Assembly (NCBI GenBank): GCA_025361705.1
Contig: JANYJW010000025.1
Coordinates: 42,671 to 106,670, forward strand
DNA: 64,000 bases
Direction of reading: 5' to 3'
Source of the DNA: Gemmatimonas sp.
GTDB lineage: Bacteria; Gemmatimonadota; Gemmatimonadetes; Gemmatimonadales; Gemmatimonadaceae
The position numbers and the translations under genes are program-made. The notes below the pieces were generated by a model. The model was not told the DNA's origin, did not search any database, and saw nothing but the letters and a program-made list of their open reading frames with translations. Numbering within the stretch: position 1 is the stretch's first letter; each line of letters opens with the position of its first letter. Of the stretch, positions 52,846 to 60,948 are shown one piece after another.

Positions 52846-53307
52846 ATGTCCTTGTGGTCCCGCCTCTTCGGCGGCAAGCCAGTCATCGACTCCAGACCGC
52901 AGCGCCTTGATTATCTCAGCGAGGCGCTGCTGTTGGAACGTCAGGGCGACTACGACGCGGCCATCACGTCGTACCGCTTGGCGTTGCGTGACCATCCCGA
53001 CGACATGCGCGTGCTGCAGAACATGGCCATCGCGTACTCGCGGACGGGGCGGCTGGAGGAGGCAATCAGGTCGTACCGTCGGGCGCTGGAGATCGACCCG
53101 TCGCTCTCGGGCGCGCACTACGGCCTCGCGTTCCTGCTGATCAAGCGCGGCGATGTGGCGGCCGCCGAAAAGCACCTCAATGCCTTCCTGGCACAGCCGC
53201 CGGCCGGCGCCGAGTCGGAACGCTGGGTGCGGCATGCGGAAGCGACCCTGGAATCACTGCGGAACCCGACCACCGGCGAGGCGCCGGCCGGTCCGAGCGA
53301 GGGCTAG
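52846..53307 (+). CDS. TPR protein upstream of ParA-like ATPase
   Basis: A 153-aa protein of three TPR units: GDYDAAITSYRLALRDHPDD, GRLEEAIRSYRRALEIDPSL and GDVAAAEKHLNAFLAQ. It starts MSLWSRLFGGKPVID. Its stop is immediately followed by the GTG of the ParA-like gene, so they are coupled. It could be an adaptor for that ATPase (inference). Confidence 0.85.
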   Translation: MSLWSRLFGGKPVIDSRPQRLDYLSEALLLERQGDYDAAITSYRLALRDHPDDMRVLQNMAIAYSRTGRLEEAIRSYRRALEIDPSLSGAHYGLAFLLIKRGDVAAAEKHLNAFLAQPPAGAESERWVRHAEATLESLRNPTTGEAPAGPSEG

Positions 53308-54087
53308 GTGGGCAAGGTTCTCTCGATCGTCAGCCAGAAGGGCGGCGTCGGCAAGACGACGACAGCCGTGAACCTGGCGGCGGCCTTTGCGCGCCGCGGA
53401 CTCAAGACGCTGCTCGTCGACGTCGATCCGCAGGGGTCGGTGCGCTACGGCGTCGGCCTGCGCCAGGGCGCCGACACGCGGGGCTTCGCCGACTACCTGC
53501 GCGGCTCGCGCACGCTGCGCGAGGTGATTCTCCCCACCGCGATTCCGTGGCTGCGCGTGATGCTGGTGGGCACGGTCAGCGAGGGGGCGGACCACAGCGA
53601 CTACCAGGCGCGCGTCGCTGCCAGCGACCTGCTGCCGCGCATGCTGGCTGCGGCGCGCGAGCGCTGCGACGTGGTGGTGGTGGACACGCCCCCGGGACTC
53701 GGCCCCATCGCGCGCCGCGTGCTGGAGAGCACCGACCGCGTGCTGGTGCCGCTGCAGGCGGAGCCGCTCGCGCTGCAAACGACACCGCAGATCTTGCGCA
53801 GCATCCAGGATGTGGTGGCCACCAACCCCGCGCTCATCCTCGACGGCATCCTGCTCACGATGTACGAGGCGGGCAACCCCGCGTGCGAGCGCACGGTGAA
53901 GTACATCCGGGAACACCTGCCGGCCGCGATGGTATGCGATGTGGTGATTCCCAGGTCGTACGCCCTCGCTGAAGCATTTGCCGCCGGCCAGCCCGCGGTG
54001 GTGCGTGATGCCGCCGATCCGGCCAGCCAGGCGTATGTGAACCTCGCCACCCGCGTGGCTGAACGGCTCGCGGTGAGCACGGAATGA
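53308..54087 (+). CDS. ParA/MinD family ATPase (orphan)
   Basis: A 259-aa P-loop ATPase from a GTG start. The deviant Walker A is KGGVGKTT (residues 11-18) with signature K11, A' is VDVDPQGS, and the switch is [11 protein letters not shown]. This places it with Soj/ParA-type positioning ATPases. No ParB or parS site is nearby, and its partners are a TPR protein and a lipoprotein. It is therefore more likely to position a protein complex than a chromosome (inference). Confidence 0.88.
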   Translation: MGKVLSIVSQKGGVGKTTTAVNLAAAFARRGLKTLLVDVDPQGSVRYGVGLRQGADTRGFADYLRGSRTLREVILPTAIPWLRVMLVGTVSEGADHSDYQARVAASDLLPRMLAAARERCDVVVVDTPPGLGPIARRVLESTDRVLVPLQAEPLALQTTPQILRSIQDVVATNPALILDGILLTMYEAGNPACERTVKYIREHLPAAMVCDVVIPRSYALAEAFAAGQPAVVRDAADPASQAYVNLATRVAERLAVSTE

Positions 54088-54875
54088 AACGGGCGCCGCG
54101 GTGGGTGGCGGCTGCGGTCATCGCCGCGGCCGCCGTGGGCGCGTGCACCGACGTGGGCACCGCGCCCGACGCCATCGTCGCGCTCGCATTCGACACGCTG
54201 CCGTACCCGTCGGTGGTTGCCGGTGACACCATGCGCGACTCGCTGGGGCGCGCTGCCCCGCTGCGCGCCATCGCCTACAACGCGAGCGGCGACATCATGG
54301 CCAACCCGTCGGTGCGCTACCTCGCGCTCGACACGGGCGTGGACATCGATGCCGGCGGGTACCTGGTGGCCACGACGCGCACGGGAGGCACGGTGCGCGT
54401 GGTCGCGGCAGCCAGTGCGCTGCAGTCGTTGGCGCGCACGGTGCTGGTGACGCACGCGCCGACCAGGCTCGCAGTGAGCGGAGCGGCGGCCGACACGCTG
54501 AAGTACGCGCTCCCCGACGCCGCCACCAACGTGAGCAAGACCATCGCCGTCAAGCTGACGCGCGACAGCGCGGGCACTCCGGTGGGCGTCCCGGGCTTTC
54601 TCGTGAGCTGGCTGGTGACGTTCCATGGCACCGCCATCGCCAGGAGCGACACGACGCTCGCCTCGCTCTGGGATGATGCGAGCAAGAAGGCCTCCGGGCT
54701 CGACACCACCAGTGCCGACGGCGGCGCGTCGCGCGTGCTGCGCATCCGGTCCAACGCGCTGCCGACGTCGGCGGACTCCTTTCTCGTGTACGCCACCGCC
54801 CGGTATCGCGGCGCGGTGGTGGCGGGGAGCCCCGTGAAGGTCGTAATTCACTTCCGACCGAAGACGGCGCGCTAG
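54084..54875 (+). CDS. putative lipoprotein with Ig-like repeats
   Basis: A 263-aa exported protein. Basic start [20 protein letters not shown], then C21, gives a lipobox (AVGAC). The remainder is beta-rich with bacterial Ig-like spacing ([40 protein letters not shown]). It overlaps the ParA-like gene by 4 nt. Function unknown; surface or periplasmic location expected. Confidence 0.78.
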   Translation: MKRAPRWVAAAVIAAAAVGACTDVGTAPDAIVALAFDTLPYPSVVAGDTMRDSLGRAAPLRAIAYNASGDIMANPSVRYLALDTGVDIDAGGYLVATTRTGGTVRVVAAASALQSLARTVLVTHAPTRLAVSGAAADTLKYALPDAATNVSKTIAVKLTRDSAGTPVGVPGFLVSWLVTFHGTAIARSDTTLASLWDDASKKASGLDTTSADGGASRVLRIRSNALPTSADSFLVYATARYRGAVVAGSPVKVVIHFRPKTAR

Positions 54876-54927
54876 ACCCGGCTCTGGCCGGAGGGCGCGC
54901 ACGGACACCCGCCGAGTGGAGTACGCA

Positions 54928-56760
54928 ATGATCGCACAGGGAGGCCCGCGCCCCGAGCCGGGCACGCTGACGCGCTTGTACTTCGACGCCATGGCCACGT
55001 ACGACCGGCCCGACGCAATGAACTACCGGGTCGGGCCCGGCGCGTGGAATTCCATTTCGCATCGCGAGACGGAACGGCGCGTGCGGCACCTGTCCCTCGG
55101 GCTCACTGCGCTCGGGCTCCAGCCTGGCGACCGCGCCGCGATCATTTCGGAGAACCGCCCGGAGTGGGCGGTCGTCGACTGGGCCTGCCTCACGGCGCGC
55201 CTGGCCGACGTGCCCATCTACCCGTCGCTGCCGGCGGAGCAGGTGGTGCACCCGATCAATGATTCGGGGGCCGTGGTGGTGTTCGTGTCGGGCGACGTGC
55301 ATGCGGCGAAGATCGCGGCCGTTCGTGCGCAGTGTCCCGCGCTGCGGCATGTCATCACCTTCACCAGCGCACTCGTGCCGGGCGCCGACCTCACGTACGC
55401 CGAGGTGGAGGCGCGCGGTGCGGCGGCCGACTCGCCCGAGCGCGCTGCGCAGTGGAAGGCCGACGCGCTGTCGGTGCAGCCTGACGACCTGGCGACGCTC
55501 ATCTACACGTCGGGCACCACCGGACTTCCCAAGGGCGTGATGCTGTCGCACGACAACATCTATTCCAACGTGCAGGCGTCGATGCGGGTGCTCCCGCTCG
55601 ACGTCGGCAAGGAGGTGGCACTGAGCTTCCTCCCGCTGTGCCACATCTTCGAGCGGATGGGCGACTACCTGTATTGGGCCATGGGCGCGGCCATCCACTA
55701 CGTGGAACAGATCGAGCTCGTGCCGATCTGCCTGCAGGAGGCGCGCCCCACCTTTGCCATGTCGGTGCCGCGCATCTACGAAAAGATGTACGCCCGGGCG
55801 TTCGAGAACGCGCTCGTGAGCGGCGCGTTCAAGAAGCGCATCTTCTTCTGGGCCCGCGCGGTGGCCGACGTGTGGGCCGACAAGAAGCTCGCCGGCGAGG
55901 AGCCGGCGGGCCCGCTGGCGTGGCAATACGCGCTGGCGCAGAAGCTCGTGTTCAGCAAGATCAAGGAGCGGACGGGCGGACGGATCCGCTATTTCGTGTC
56001 GGGCGGCGCGCCGCTGTCACCGGAGATATGCAAGTTCTTCTACGCCGCCGGGCTGGTGATCCTCGAGGGCTACGGCCTCACCGAGACGTCGCCCGTGATC
56101 GGCGTGAACAGCCCGTCGGCCTATCGCATTGGCACCATCGGCCGCCCGATTGCCGGCGTGGAAGTGCAGATCGCCGCCGACGGCGAAGTGCTGACGCGCG
56201 GCCCAGGCGTGATGCAGGGCTACTGGAACCGTCCCGACGCAACGGCCGAGGTGATCGACGCCGAGCGGTGGTTCCACACCGGCGACATCGGCGTGCTCGA
56301 GGACGGCTTCTTGCGCATCACCGACCGCAAGAAGGACATCATCGTGACGGCGGGGGGCAAGAACATCGCACCGCAGCCCATCGAGAACGGCTTCAAGACC
56401 AACAAGTACGTGTCGCAGGCCGTGATGATCGGCGACAAGCGCAAGTTCCCCATCGTGCTGGTGGTGCCCGAGTTCGCCGCGCTCGAGCGGTGGGCGGCGC
56501 TGCACAACATCTTGTGGAGTGAGCGCGCGCAGCTGCTGCAGATGCCCACCATCCAGGCGAAGATGGAGAAGGAAATCGCCGAGGAGTGCGAGAAGCTGAA
56601 GCTCGCGGCCTTTGAGACGCCCAAGAAGGTGGCGCTGCTCGAGCACGACTTCACGGTGGATCGCGGCGAGATGACGCCGACGCTCAAGGTGAAGCGGCGC
56701 GTGATCGACAAGACGTACGCCGGGCTGATCGAGAAGTTGTACGCGGTATCTGGGGAGTAG
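54928..56760 (+). CDS. long-chain acyl-CoA synthetase (AMP-forming)
   Basis: A 610-aa ANL-superfamily ligase that activates fatty acids to acyl-CoA. The P-loop motif is YTSGTTGLPKG (193-203). The A5 motif is GYGLTETSPVIGVNSP, A7 is WFHTGDIG, A8 is ITDRKKDIIVTAGGKNIAPQ, and the C-terminal active-site Lys lies in TPTLKVKRRVI. GGAG lies 6 nt before the ATG for MIAQGGPRPEP; a GTG four codons earlier is less likely. Substrate chain length is inferred from the family. Confidence 0.92.
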   Translation: MIAQGGPRPEPGTLTRLYFDAMATYDRPDAMNYRVGPGAWNSISHRETERRVRHLSLGLTALGLQPGDRAAIISENRPEWAVVDWACLTARLADVPIYPSLPAEQVVHPINDSGAVVVFVSGDVHAAKIAAVRAQCPALRHVITFTSALVPGADLTYAEVEARGAAADSPERAAQWKADALSVQPDDLATLIYTSGTTGLPKGVMLSHDNIYSNVQASMRVLPLDVGKEVALSFLPLCHIFERMGDYLYWAMGAAIHYVEQIELVPICLQEARPTFAMSVPRIYEKMYARAFENALVSGAFKKRIFFWARAVADVWADKKLAGEEPAGPLAWQYALAQKLVFSKIKERTGGRIRYFVSGGAPLSPEICKFFYAAGLVILEGYGLTETSPVIGVNSPSAYRIGTIGRPIAGVEVQIAADGEVLTRGPGVMQGYWNRPDATAEVIDAERWFHTGDIGVLEDGFLRITDRKKDIIVTAGGKNIAPQPIENGFKTNKYVSQAVMIGDKRKFPIVLVVPEFAALERWAALHNILWSERAQLLQMPTIQAKMEKEIAEECEKLKLAAFETPKKVALLEHDFTVDRGEMTPTLKVKRRVIDKTYAGLIEKLYAVSGE

Positions 56761-56767
56761 GGATCTG

Positions 56768-56875
56768 GCATCAGATGGCAGATGGCAGATGGCAGACGGC
56801 AGACGGCAGATGGCAGATGGCAGATGGCAGACGGCAGATGGCAGATGGCAGATGGCAGACGGCAGATGGCAGATG
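56768..56875. repeat. CAGATGGCAGACGG tandem array
   Basis: Fifteen or so 7-bp units of GGCAGAT/GGCAGAC follow each other between the acyl-CoA synthetase stop and the stop of the convergent gene. Longest member of the family also seen at 10219, 29850 and 30665. Confidence 0.95.
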
Positions 56876-56876
56876 T

Positions 56877-57482
56877 CTAGCGTTTTGCGCGGCCGAGTGT
56901 CACGACGTCGGCGGCCTTTTCTGCGACCCAATGGCGGTCGTCGCGGGCGAGTTCTGTGACGCCGACCGGCACGGCCGTCGCCACGGGTGCCACCAGGCGG
57001 CCGCGCGGCCGCAGCACCCGCACCGCATCGGCGGCGCGCACATCGCTGGCGAGGCCCAGTGCGAGGCCGTGCAGCGAGGCCCCGGCAAATGGCCAGCGGT
57101 CGGGTACGCCGCGCAGGGTGCCCTGCCCCGCGACCGAATCGACCGGCGGATCGGCGAGCAGCAGGTCGACGTCGAGCATGGCCTGCAGCGCGTGCGCGAG
57201 GCTCCCCCACGCGCCGTCCAGCAGGTAGAGACCACGTTCCTCGAGCCTGAGCAGCGCGGCGGCGCGCAACCCCTCGTCGTCGGTGATCGACATCGGCGCC
57301 GACTCGACCCGCGCGCCGAACCAGAGTTCGCCCGCGCGCAGCTCAAACTCGGCCTTGCACTCCGGGCAGCCGAGGGTGGCTTCCATCAGCGTGCGCTGTT
57401 CGGTGCGCGTGGCGGCCGCGACGAGCCACGTGTCGGCGTGGTCGCTGGGGCAGCGCAGGCGATCAATGAGGTCGACGCGCAT
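56877..57482 (-). CDS. Trm112-like zinc-ribbon / methyltransferase-like protein
   Basis: A 201-aa protein, [21 protein letters not shown]-terminal Cys pairs (RCPSDH and GCPECKAEF) look like a Trm112 zinc ribbon. The C-terminal part ([35 protein letters not shown]) resembles the end of a class I SAM methyltransferase, but no glycine-rich SAM loop is seen. It lies 8 bp downstream of the SDR gene and may belong to the pterin operon. Its stop touches the GGCAGAT array. Confidence 0.6.
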   Translation of the reverse strand: MRVDLIDRLRCPSDHADTWLVAAATRTEQRTLMEATLGCPECKAEFELRAGELWFGARVESAPMSITDDEGLRAAALLRLEERGLYLLDGAWGSLAHALQAMLDVDLLLADPPVDSVAGQGTLRGVPDRWPFAGASLHGLALGLASDVRAADAVRVLRPRGRLVAPVATAVPVGVTELARDDRHWVAEKAADVVTLGRAKR

Positions 57483-57490
57483 GCGGCCGT

Positions 57491-58213
57491 TCAGGAGGGC
57501 GAGAGGCGCAGCTCGTGCACGGTCATGTGGGGCGGCTGGCTGACGGCGTAGAGCACCGCGCGCGCCACGTCGTCAGGGCGCAGCATGGCGTCGCGCCTGG
57601 CCAGCGTCTTGCCCAGCTCCGCCTCATGCGGCTGCCAGAGATCCGTGTCCACCGCGCCCGGCGCGATGAGCGTCGCACGCACGCCCGAGCCGCGCGCTTC
57701 GGCGTACAACACCTCGTGCAGCGCGCGCAGGCCGTATTTGGACGCGCTGTATGCGCCGTTGAGGGGCCAGATGTTGCGGTCGGCGACGGTGCCGATGGAC
57801 ACCACGTGGCCGCTGCCGCGTTCGCGCATGGCGGCGAGGAACGCGTGGAGCACGCGGAACGGCGCCGCGAGGTTGACCTCCAGCGTGGCGGCGAAGTCGT
57901 CGGGGTCTTGGTCGACGAGCTTGGCGCGCGGATATATGCCCGCGTTGTTGATGAGCATGTCGGGCGCGCCGCTGGCCCACGCCGTGACCTCGGCGGTCAT
58001 GCGCGCGACGTCTGCCGACTTCGTGCAGTCGGCCGCGACCACCAGGTGGCCGTCGCCAAGGGCGGTGGCGAGGGCGCGCAGCGGTTCTTGGTGGCGCGCG
58101 ACGAGCGCCAGGCGCGCGCCGGCGCCGGCGAGGGCGCGCGCCGTGGCCGCGCCGATGCCGCGTGATGCGCCGGTGATGAGCGCGGTGCGGCCCGCGAGGG
58201 GCGCCGCGCTCAT
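57491..58213 (-). CDS. short-chain dehydrogenase/reductase (possible sepiapterin-reductase-like)
   Basis: A 240-aa Rossmann oxidoreductase. The cofactor motif is TGASRGIG (14-21), then INNAG, catalytic Ser region VVSIGTVADRN, and YSASKYG. NADPH preference is suggested by the ARH after beta2 (LALVARH). The start overlaps the folE stop by 1 nt. Following PTPS and folE, it is a candidate for the third step of tetrahydrobiopterin synthesis; sequence alone supports only SDR. Confidence 0.85.
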   Translation of the reverse strand: MSAAPLAGRTALITGASRGIGAATARALAGAGARLALVARHQEPLRALATALGDGHLVVAADCTKSADVARMTAEVTAWASGAPDMLINNAGIYPRAKLVDQDPDDFAATLEVNLAAPFRVLHAFLAAMRERGSGHVVSIGTVADRNIWPLNGAYSASKYGLRALHEVLYAEARGSGVRATLIAPGAVDTDLWQPHEAELGKTLARRDAMLRPDDVARAVLYAVSQPPHMTVHELRLSPS

Positions 58214-58914
58214 CACCGCAGCGGGTGTGACGCGCCGTGCGCGAGGCGCAGGAACTCGTCGCGGGTCATTGGCTCGTCGCGGAACGAGCCGCGCAGCGCC
58301 GAGGTGATGGTCTTGGAGTTCTGCTTTTCAACGCCACGCATCATCATGCAGAGGTGATACGCCTCGATGACGACGCCCACGCCGCGCGGCTTGAGGACGT
58401 CCTCGATGGCCGTTGCAATCTGCTCGGTGAGGCGTTCCTGCACCTGGAGGCGGCGCGAGAAGACTTCGACGATGCGCGGCAGTTTGGAGAGCCCCACGAT
58501 CTTGCCGTCGGGGATGTAGGCGATGTGTGCCTTGCCGAAGAACGGCAGCATGTGGTGTTCGCACATCGAGTACAGCTCGATGTCGCGCACCATGACCATC
58601 GACGCGTGCGCTTCGGCGAAGACTGCGTCGCCGACGACGTCGAGGACATCCATCTGGTAGCCGCGGGTGAGCCACGTGAGCGACTTGGCGACGCGGCCCG
58701 GAGTCTTGGCGAGGCCTTCGCGCGACGGTTCTTCGCCGAGCAGTTCGAGCTGGCGGCGGACCAGGTTCTCGAACTCCAGGTAGCGGTCGCCGCCGATGTC
58801 GGCGCCGTCGTCAAACGGATCGCCGGCGACGTCGAGGCGGGCCGTGCGCAGGGCGCGCGGGGTGATGGTGGGTCGGGGGGACCCGGACGCGTCAGCGCCC
58901 GTCGTATTCGACAT
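58213..58914 (-). CDS. folE: GTP cyclohydrolase I
   Basis: Converts GTP to 7,8-dihydroneopterin triphosphate, the first step of folate and biopterin synthesis, 233 aa. Zinc ligands are C118 and H121 (MCEHHMLPF) and C189 (YHLCMMMRG). Further family elements are [20 protein letters not shown] and [14 protein letters not shown]. The N-terminal extension is low-complexity. Its start lies 23 nt inside the 3' end of the PTPS gene, a long translational overlap. Confidence 0.96.
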   Translation of the reverse strand: MSNTTGADASGSPRPTITPRALRTARLDVAGDPFDDGADIGGDRYLEFENLVRRQLELLGEEPSREGLAKTPGRVAKSLTWLTRGYQMDVLDVVGDAVFAEAHASMVMVRDIELYSMCEHHMLPFFGKAHIAYIPDGKIVGLSKLPRIVEVFSRRLQVQERLTEQIATAIEDVLKPRGVGVVIEAYHLCMMMRGVEKQNSKTITSALRGSFRDEPMTRDEFLRLAHGASHPLR

Positions 58915-59305
58915 GGTTGTTCTCGGTTTCCCAGAGCTTGAGGCGCGACAGCGTGCGCGGCCGGATGGCCGGCTCGAGGACGCGCCAGAACATCAGGATA
59001 ATGTTCTCGGCTGTGGGGTTTGTTCCCGCCATCTCCGGAACGTCGAGGTTGAGATTGTGGTGGTCGACGTGGTCGAGGAGGGAGCGCTCGACGATCTGCT
59101 TCAGATGGGCAAGGTCGATGACGTAGCCCGAGACCGGGTCGGGCTCACCGGTGACGGAGACTTCGAGGGTGTAGTTGTGCCCGTGCCAGTTGGGCGAATT
59201 GCACTTGCCGAAGAGGCGCGCGTTCTCGTCGTCGCTGAGGGCCGGATTGTGGATCCGGTGGGCGGCGTTGAAGGTGAGGCGGCGGGTGACGGTGAGGAGG
59301 GGCAT
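58892..59305 (-). CDS. 6-pyruvoyl-tetrahydropterin synthase family protein
   Basis: A 137-aa T-fold enzyme. Zinc-site histidines are H16 (FNAAHRIHN), H41 and H43 ([11 protein letters not shown]), the catalytic Cys is C35, and Asp/His are in [10 protein letters not shown]. The stretch [31 protein letters not shown] and [12 protein letters not shown] resembles animal-type PTPS more than QueD. No queC/queE genes are adjacent; folE overlaps. QueD function (queuosine) remains an alternative. Confidence 0.88.
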   Translation of the reverse strand: MPLLTVTRRLTFNAAHRIHNPALSDDENARLFGKCNSPNWHGHNYTLEVSVTGEPDPVSGYVIDLAHLKQIVERSLLDHVDHHNLNLDVPEMAGTNPTAENIILMFWRVLEPAIRPRTLSRLKLWETENNHVEYDGR

Positions 59306-59385
59306 GGGGGGAAGATAATGCCAGCGGGCCCATTCGCAGGATCCGCGTCACGCCCTTTCTTGTTTGATGAACCGTTAACGGCCGT

Positions 59386-59415
59386 AGGGAGTTGGCCGCC
59401 GTTCGCCAACTCCCT
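59386..59415. terminator. perfect 11-bp hairpin upstream of the pterin operon
   Basis: AGGGAGTTGGC / GCCAACTCCCT with an 8-nt loop. It lies between the lipoprotein gene (ends 59538, minus) and the PTPS start (59305). A second palindrome, CCGTTAACGG, is adjacent at 59372-59381. There is no U-tract, so it is either a terminator or an operator-like site. Confidence 0.45.
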
Positions 59416-59537
59416 CAGACACGTCTAGTCCAGTCGGCGTTCCACGGAACGCATACCCAACGCCAATCCAAGCTGAATAACCCTGTTGTCGCTCGCCTGT
59501 GCTTTGGCGTAATGATGGCCGAGCGGGGATCCAGCGT

Positions 59538-60014
59538 CTACTGCGATGACGCGGCTGCGAGGAAGGTACCGTCGCCTTGCTGCGTAATGGTGCCGTCACT
59601 GCAGGCCCGGAGCAGTGCATTTGCATCGGCCTTTCCTGCGGTCGTCGGTGCGGTCGCTGTCGACGACGTTCCAAAGACATTTGACTTCTGGTCGACTCGC
59701 CCAGCGGTCGCACGGATCGAACGCCCGTTGCCTCCCGGGGCATCGAAGATCGAGACGGTCAATTGATCGTGAAATTGGCTTCCGGTGAGAATCATCGTGC
59801 CCAAGCCAGAGGTCTGCTTGGTGCCTGTGATGAACCCCGCGTCCTTGTTTGTGTTTGACACCGTGTAGCCCAATTCGTTGACCTTGCGCAGCGCACAAGA
59901 ATACGTATCCCCAGCCAGCCTCGGCGTAAGGGAAACGAATGAGACGGGACCAGTGGCACACCCGGTGGCAATGACTGCTACCAAGGCGGCACGCCATGCG
60001 CGAAGAAACGACAT
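59538..60014 (-). CDS. small lipoprotein
   Basis: A 158-aa exported protein with lipobox VIATGC (C19) after MSFLRAWRAALVAVIATG. The mature region contains GDTYSCALRKVNELGYTVSN and FITGTKQTSGLGTMILTGSQ, a compact alpha/beta pattern with two further Cys (SCAL and RACS) that could form a disulfide. Function not recognised. Its codon use is less GC-biased than its neighbours. Confidence 0.78.
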   Translation of the reverse strand: MSFLRAWRAALVAVIATGCATGPVSFVSLTPRLAGDTYSCALRKVNELGYTVSNTNKDAGFITGTKQTSGLGTMILTGSQFHDQLTVSIFDAPGGNGRSIRATAGRVDQKSNVFGTSSTATAPTTAGKADANALLRACSDGTITQQGDGTFLAAASSQ

Positions 60015-60168
60015 ATCAGATGTTCCTTGGTTGAAGGCCTATTTCATTGAGGGAATTGCAGCTGCGCGGTTTCGCACGCTCCTTGGTGAAACAGCAATGC
60101 ACGATGAGTGACGTGCTGCGCGTGTTGTCCGAGACTCAGCGTATCGTAATTGCTCTGGTCTCCGTTAC

Positions 60169-60792
60169 TCAGAATCTGAACGTGCCGGTAATCCCTAGTG
60201 CGCCGACGCCCGCTCCAGCTTCGACCCCGATTGCGAACGCATCAGTAAGCGCGTATCGCACGCCGGCCTGCGCTTGCCAGTAGGTCCCGCTGTTCGCACT
60301 CCCGCTCGCGCTCACTCCTCCCGCTTTCAGGCTGACACTGATGCTCTGGTAGCCAAGGCCGAGGCCTACGAATGGATCAAGGCGGGCATTCGCGACAGCG
60401 AAGTGGTAGTTCCCCATGATGCCAAAGGGCGTGACCGTCGTCGTCGCCTTGTACGAGTTGTCGAAGCCCGTCTCATCGTATGAGAAGTGGTCGACATTCA
60501 GAGCGATGCCCCAGTGTCCGTCGGCCACTGAGAGAGCGCGCTCCACGGAAACGCCGAATGCCATCGCATTGCCGTCAACGCCGGCGACTGTCACACGCGG
60601 CGACACATACGTGCTGCCCGTGGCGAAGAAGCCACTCGCTGCCGGAGCTGGAACTGGCAGTGGTCGCGACAGCACTCCACTGCGCGCGCCCTCGGCCTGC
60701 TGTGAGATGCTGGGTGAACTGTTGTTCTGCGCCTTCAGAGGCACTACCACGAGCACCGCCGGAAGCAGCACGAGCAGCCGTGACACACGCAT
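60169..60792 (-). CDS. outer-membrane beta-barrel protein
   Basis: A 207-aa protein with signal peptide MRVSRLLVLLPAVLVVVPLK. Alternating amphipathic strands follow, including SYKATTTVTPFGIMGNYHFA and LDPFVGLGLGYQSISVSLKA. The chain ends in aromatic Phe (GALGITGTFRF), the BAM-recognition signal. It is likely an eight-stranded barrel of the OmpW/OmpX size class. Base composition is lower in GC than the flanking informational genes. Divergent from the large regulator across about 155 bp with no strong promoter motif. Confidence 0.83.
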   Translation of the reverse strand: MRVSRLLVLLPAVLVVVPLKAQNNSSPSISQQAEGARSGVLSRPLPVPAPAASGFFATGSTYVSPRVTVAGVDGNAMAFGVSVERALSVADGHWGIALNVDHFSYDETGFDNSYKATTTVTPFGIMGNYHFAVANARLDPFVGLGLGYQSISVSLKAGGVSASGSANSGTYWQAQAGVRYALTDAFAIGVEAGAGVGALGITGTFRF

Positions 60793-60948
60793 TTGTGGGA
60801 TCCTGTGTTCGGGTGATGCCCCTTGCTTGCCGGTGCGTTGACTTCGGCATACCTTCGCGGCTGCCAGGCACACGATGGTCGCCACACACCGGCAAGCAAC
60901 GGCCGGGGCGTTGGTTCGTTGTCCCGTCATACTGACCAACCGGCGTCC

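Noticed and set aside
53308..54087. Chromosome partition parA
   Set aside because: No parB or parS nearby; kept as an orphan ParA-like ATPase.
58892..59305. Naming the gene queD outright
   Set aside because: Sequence around the catalytic Cys and the C-terminus is closer to animal PTPS, and no queuosine genes are adjacent.
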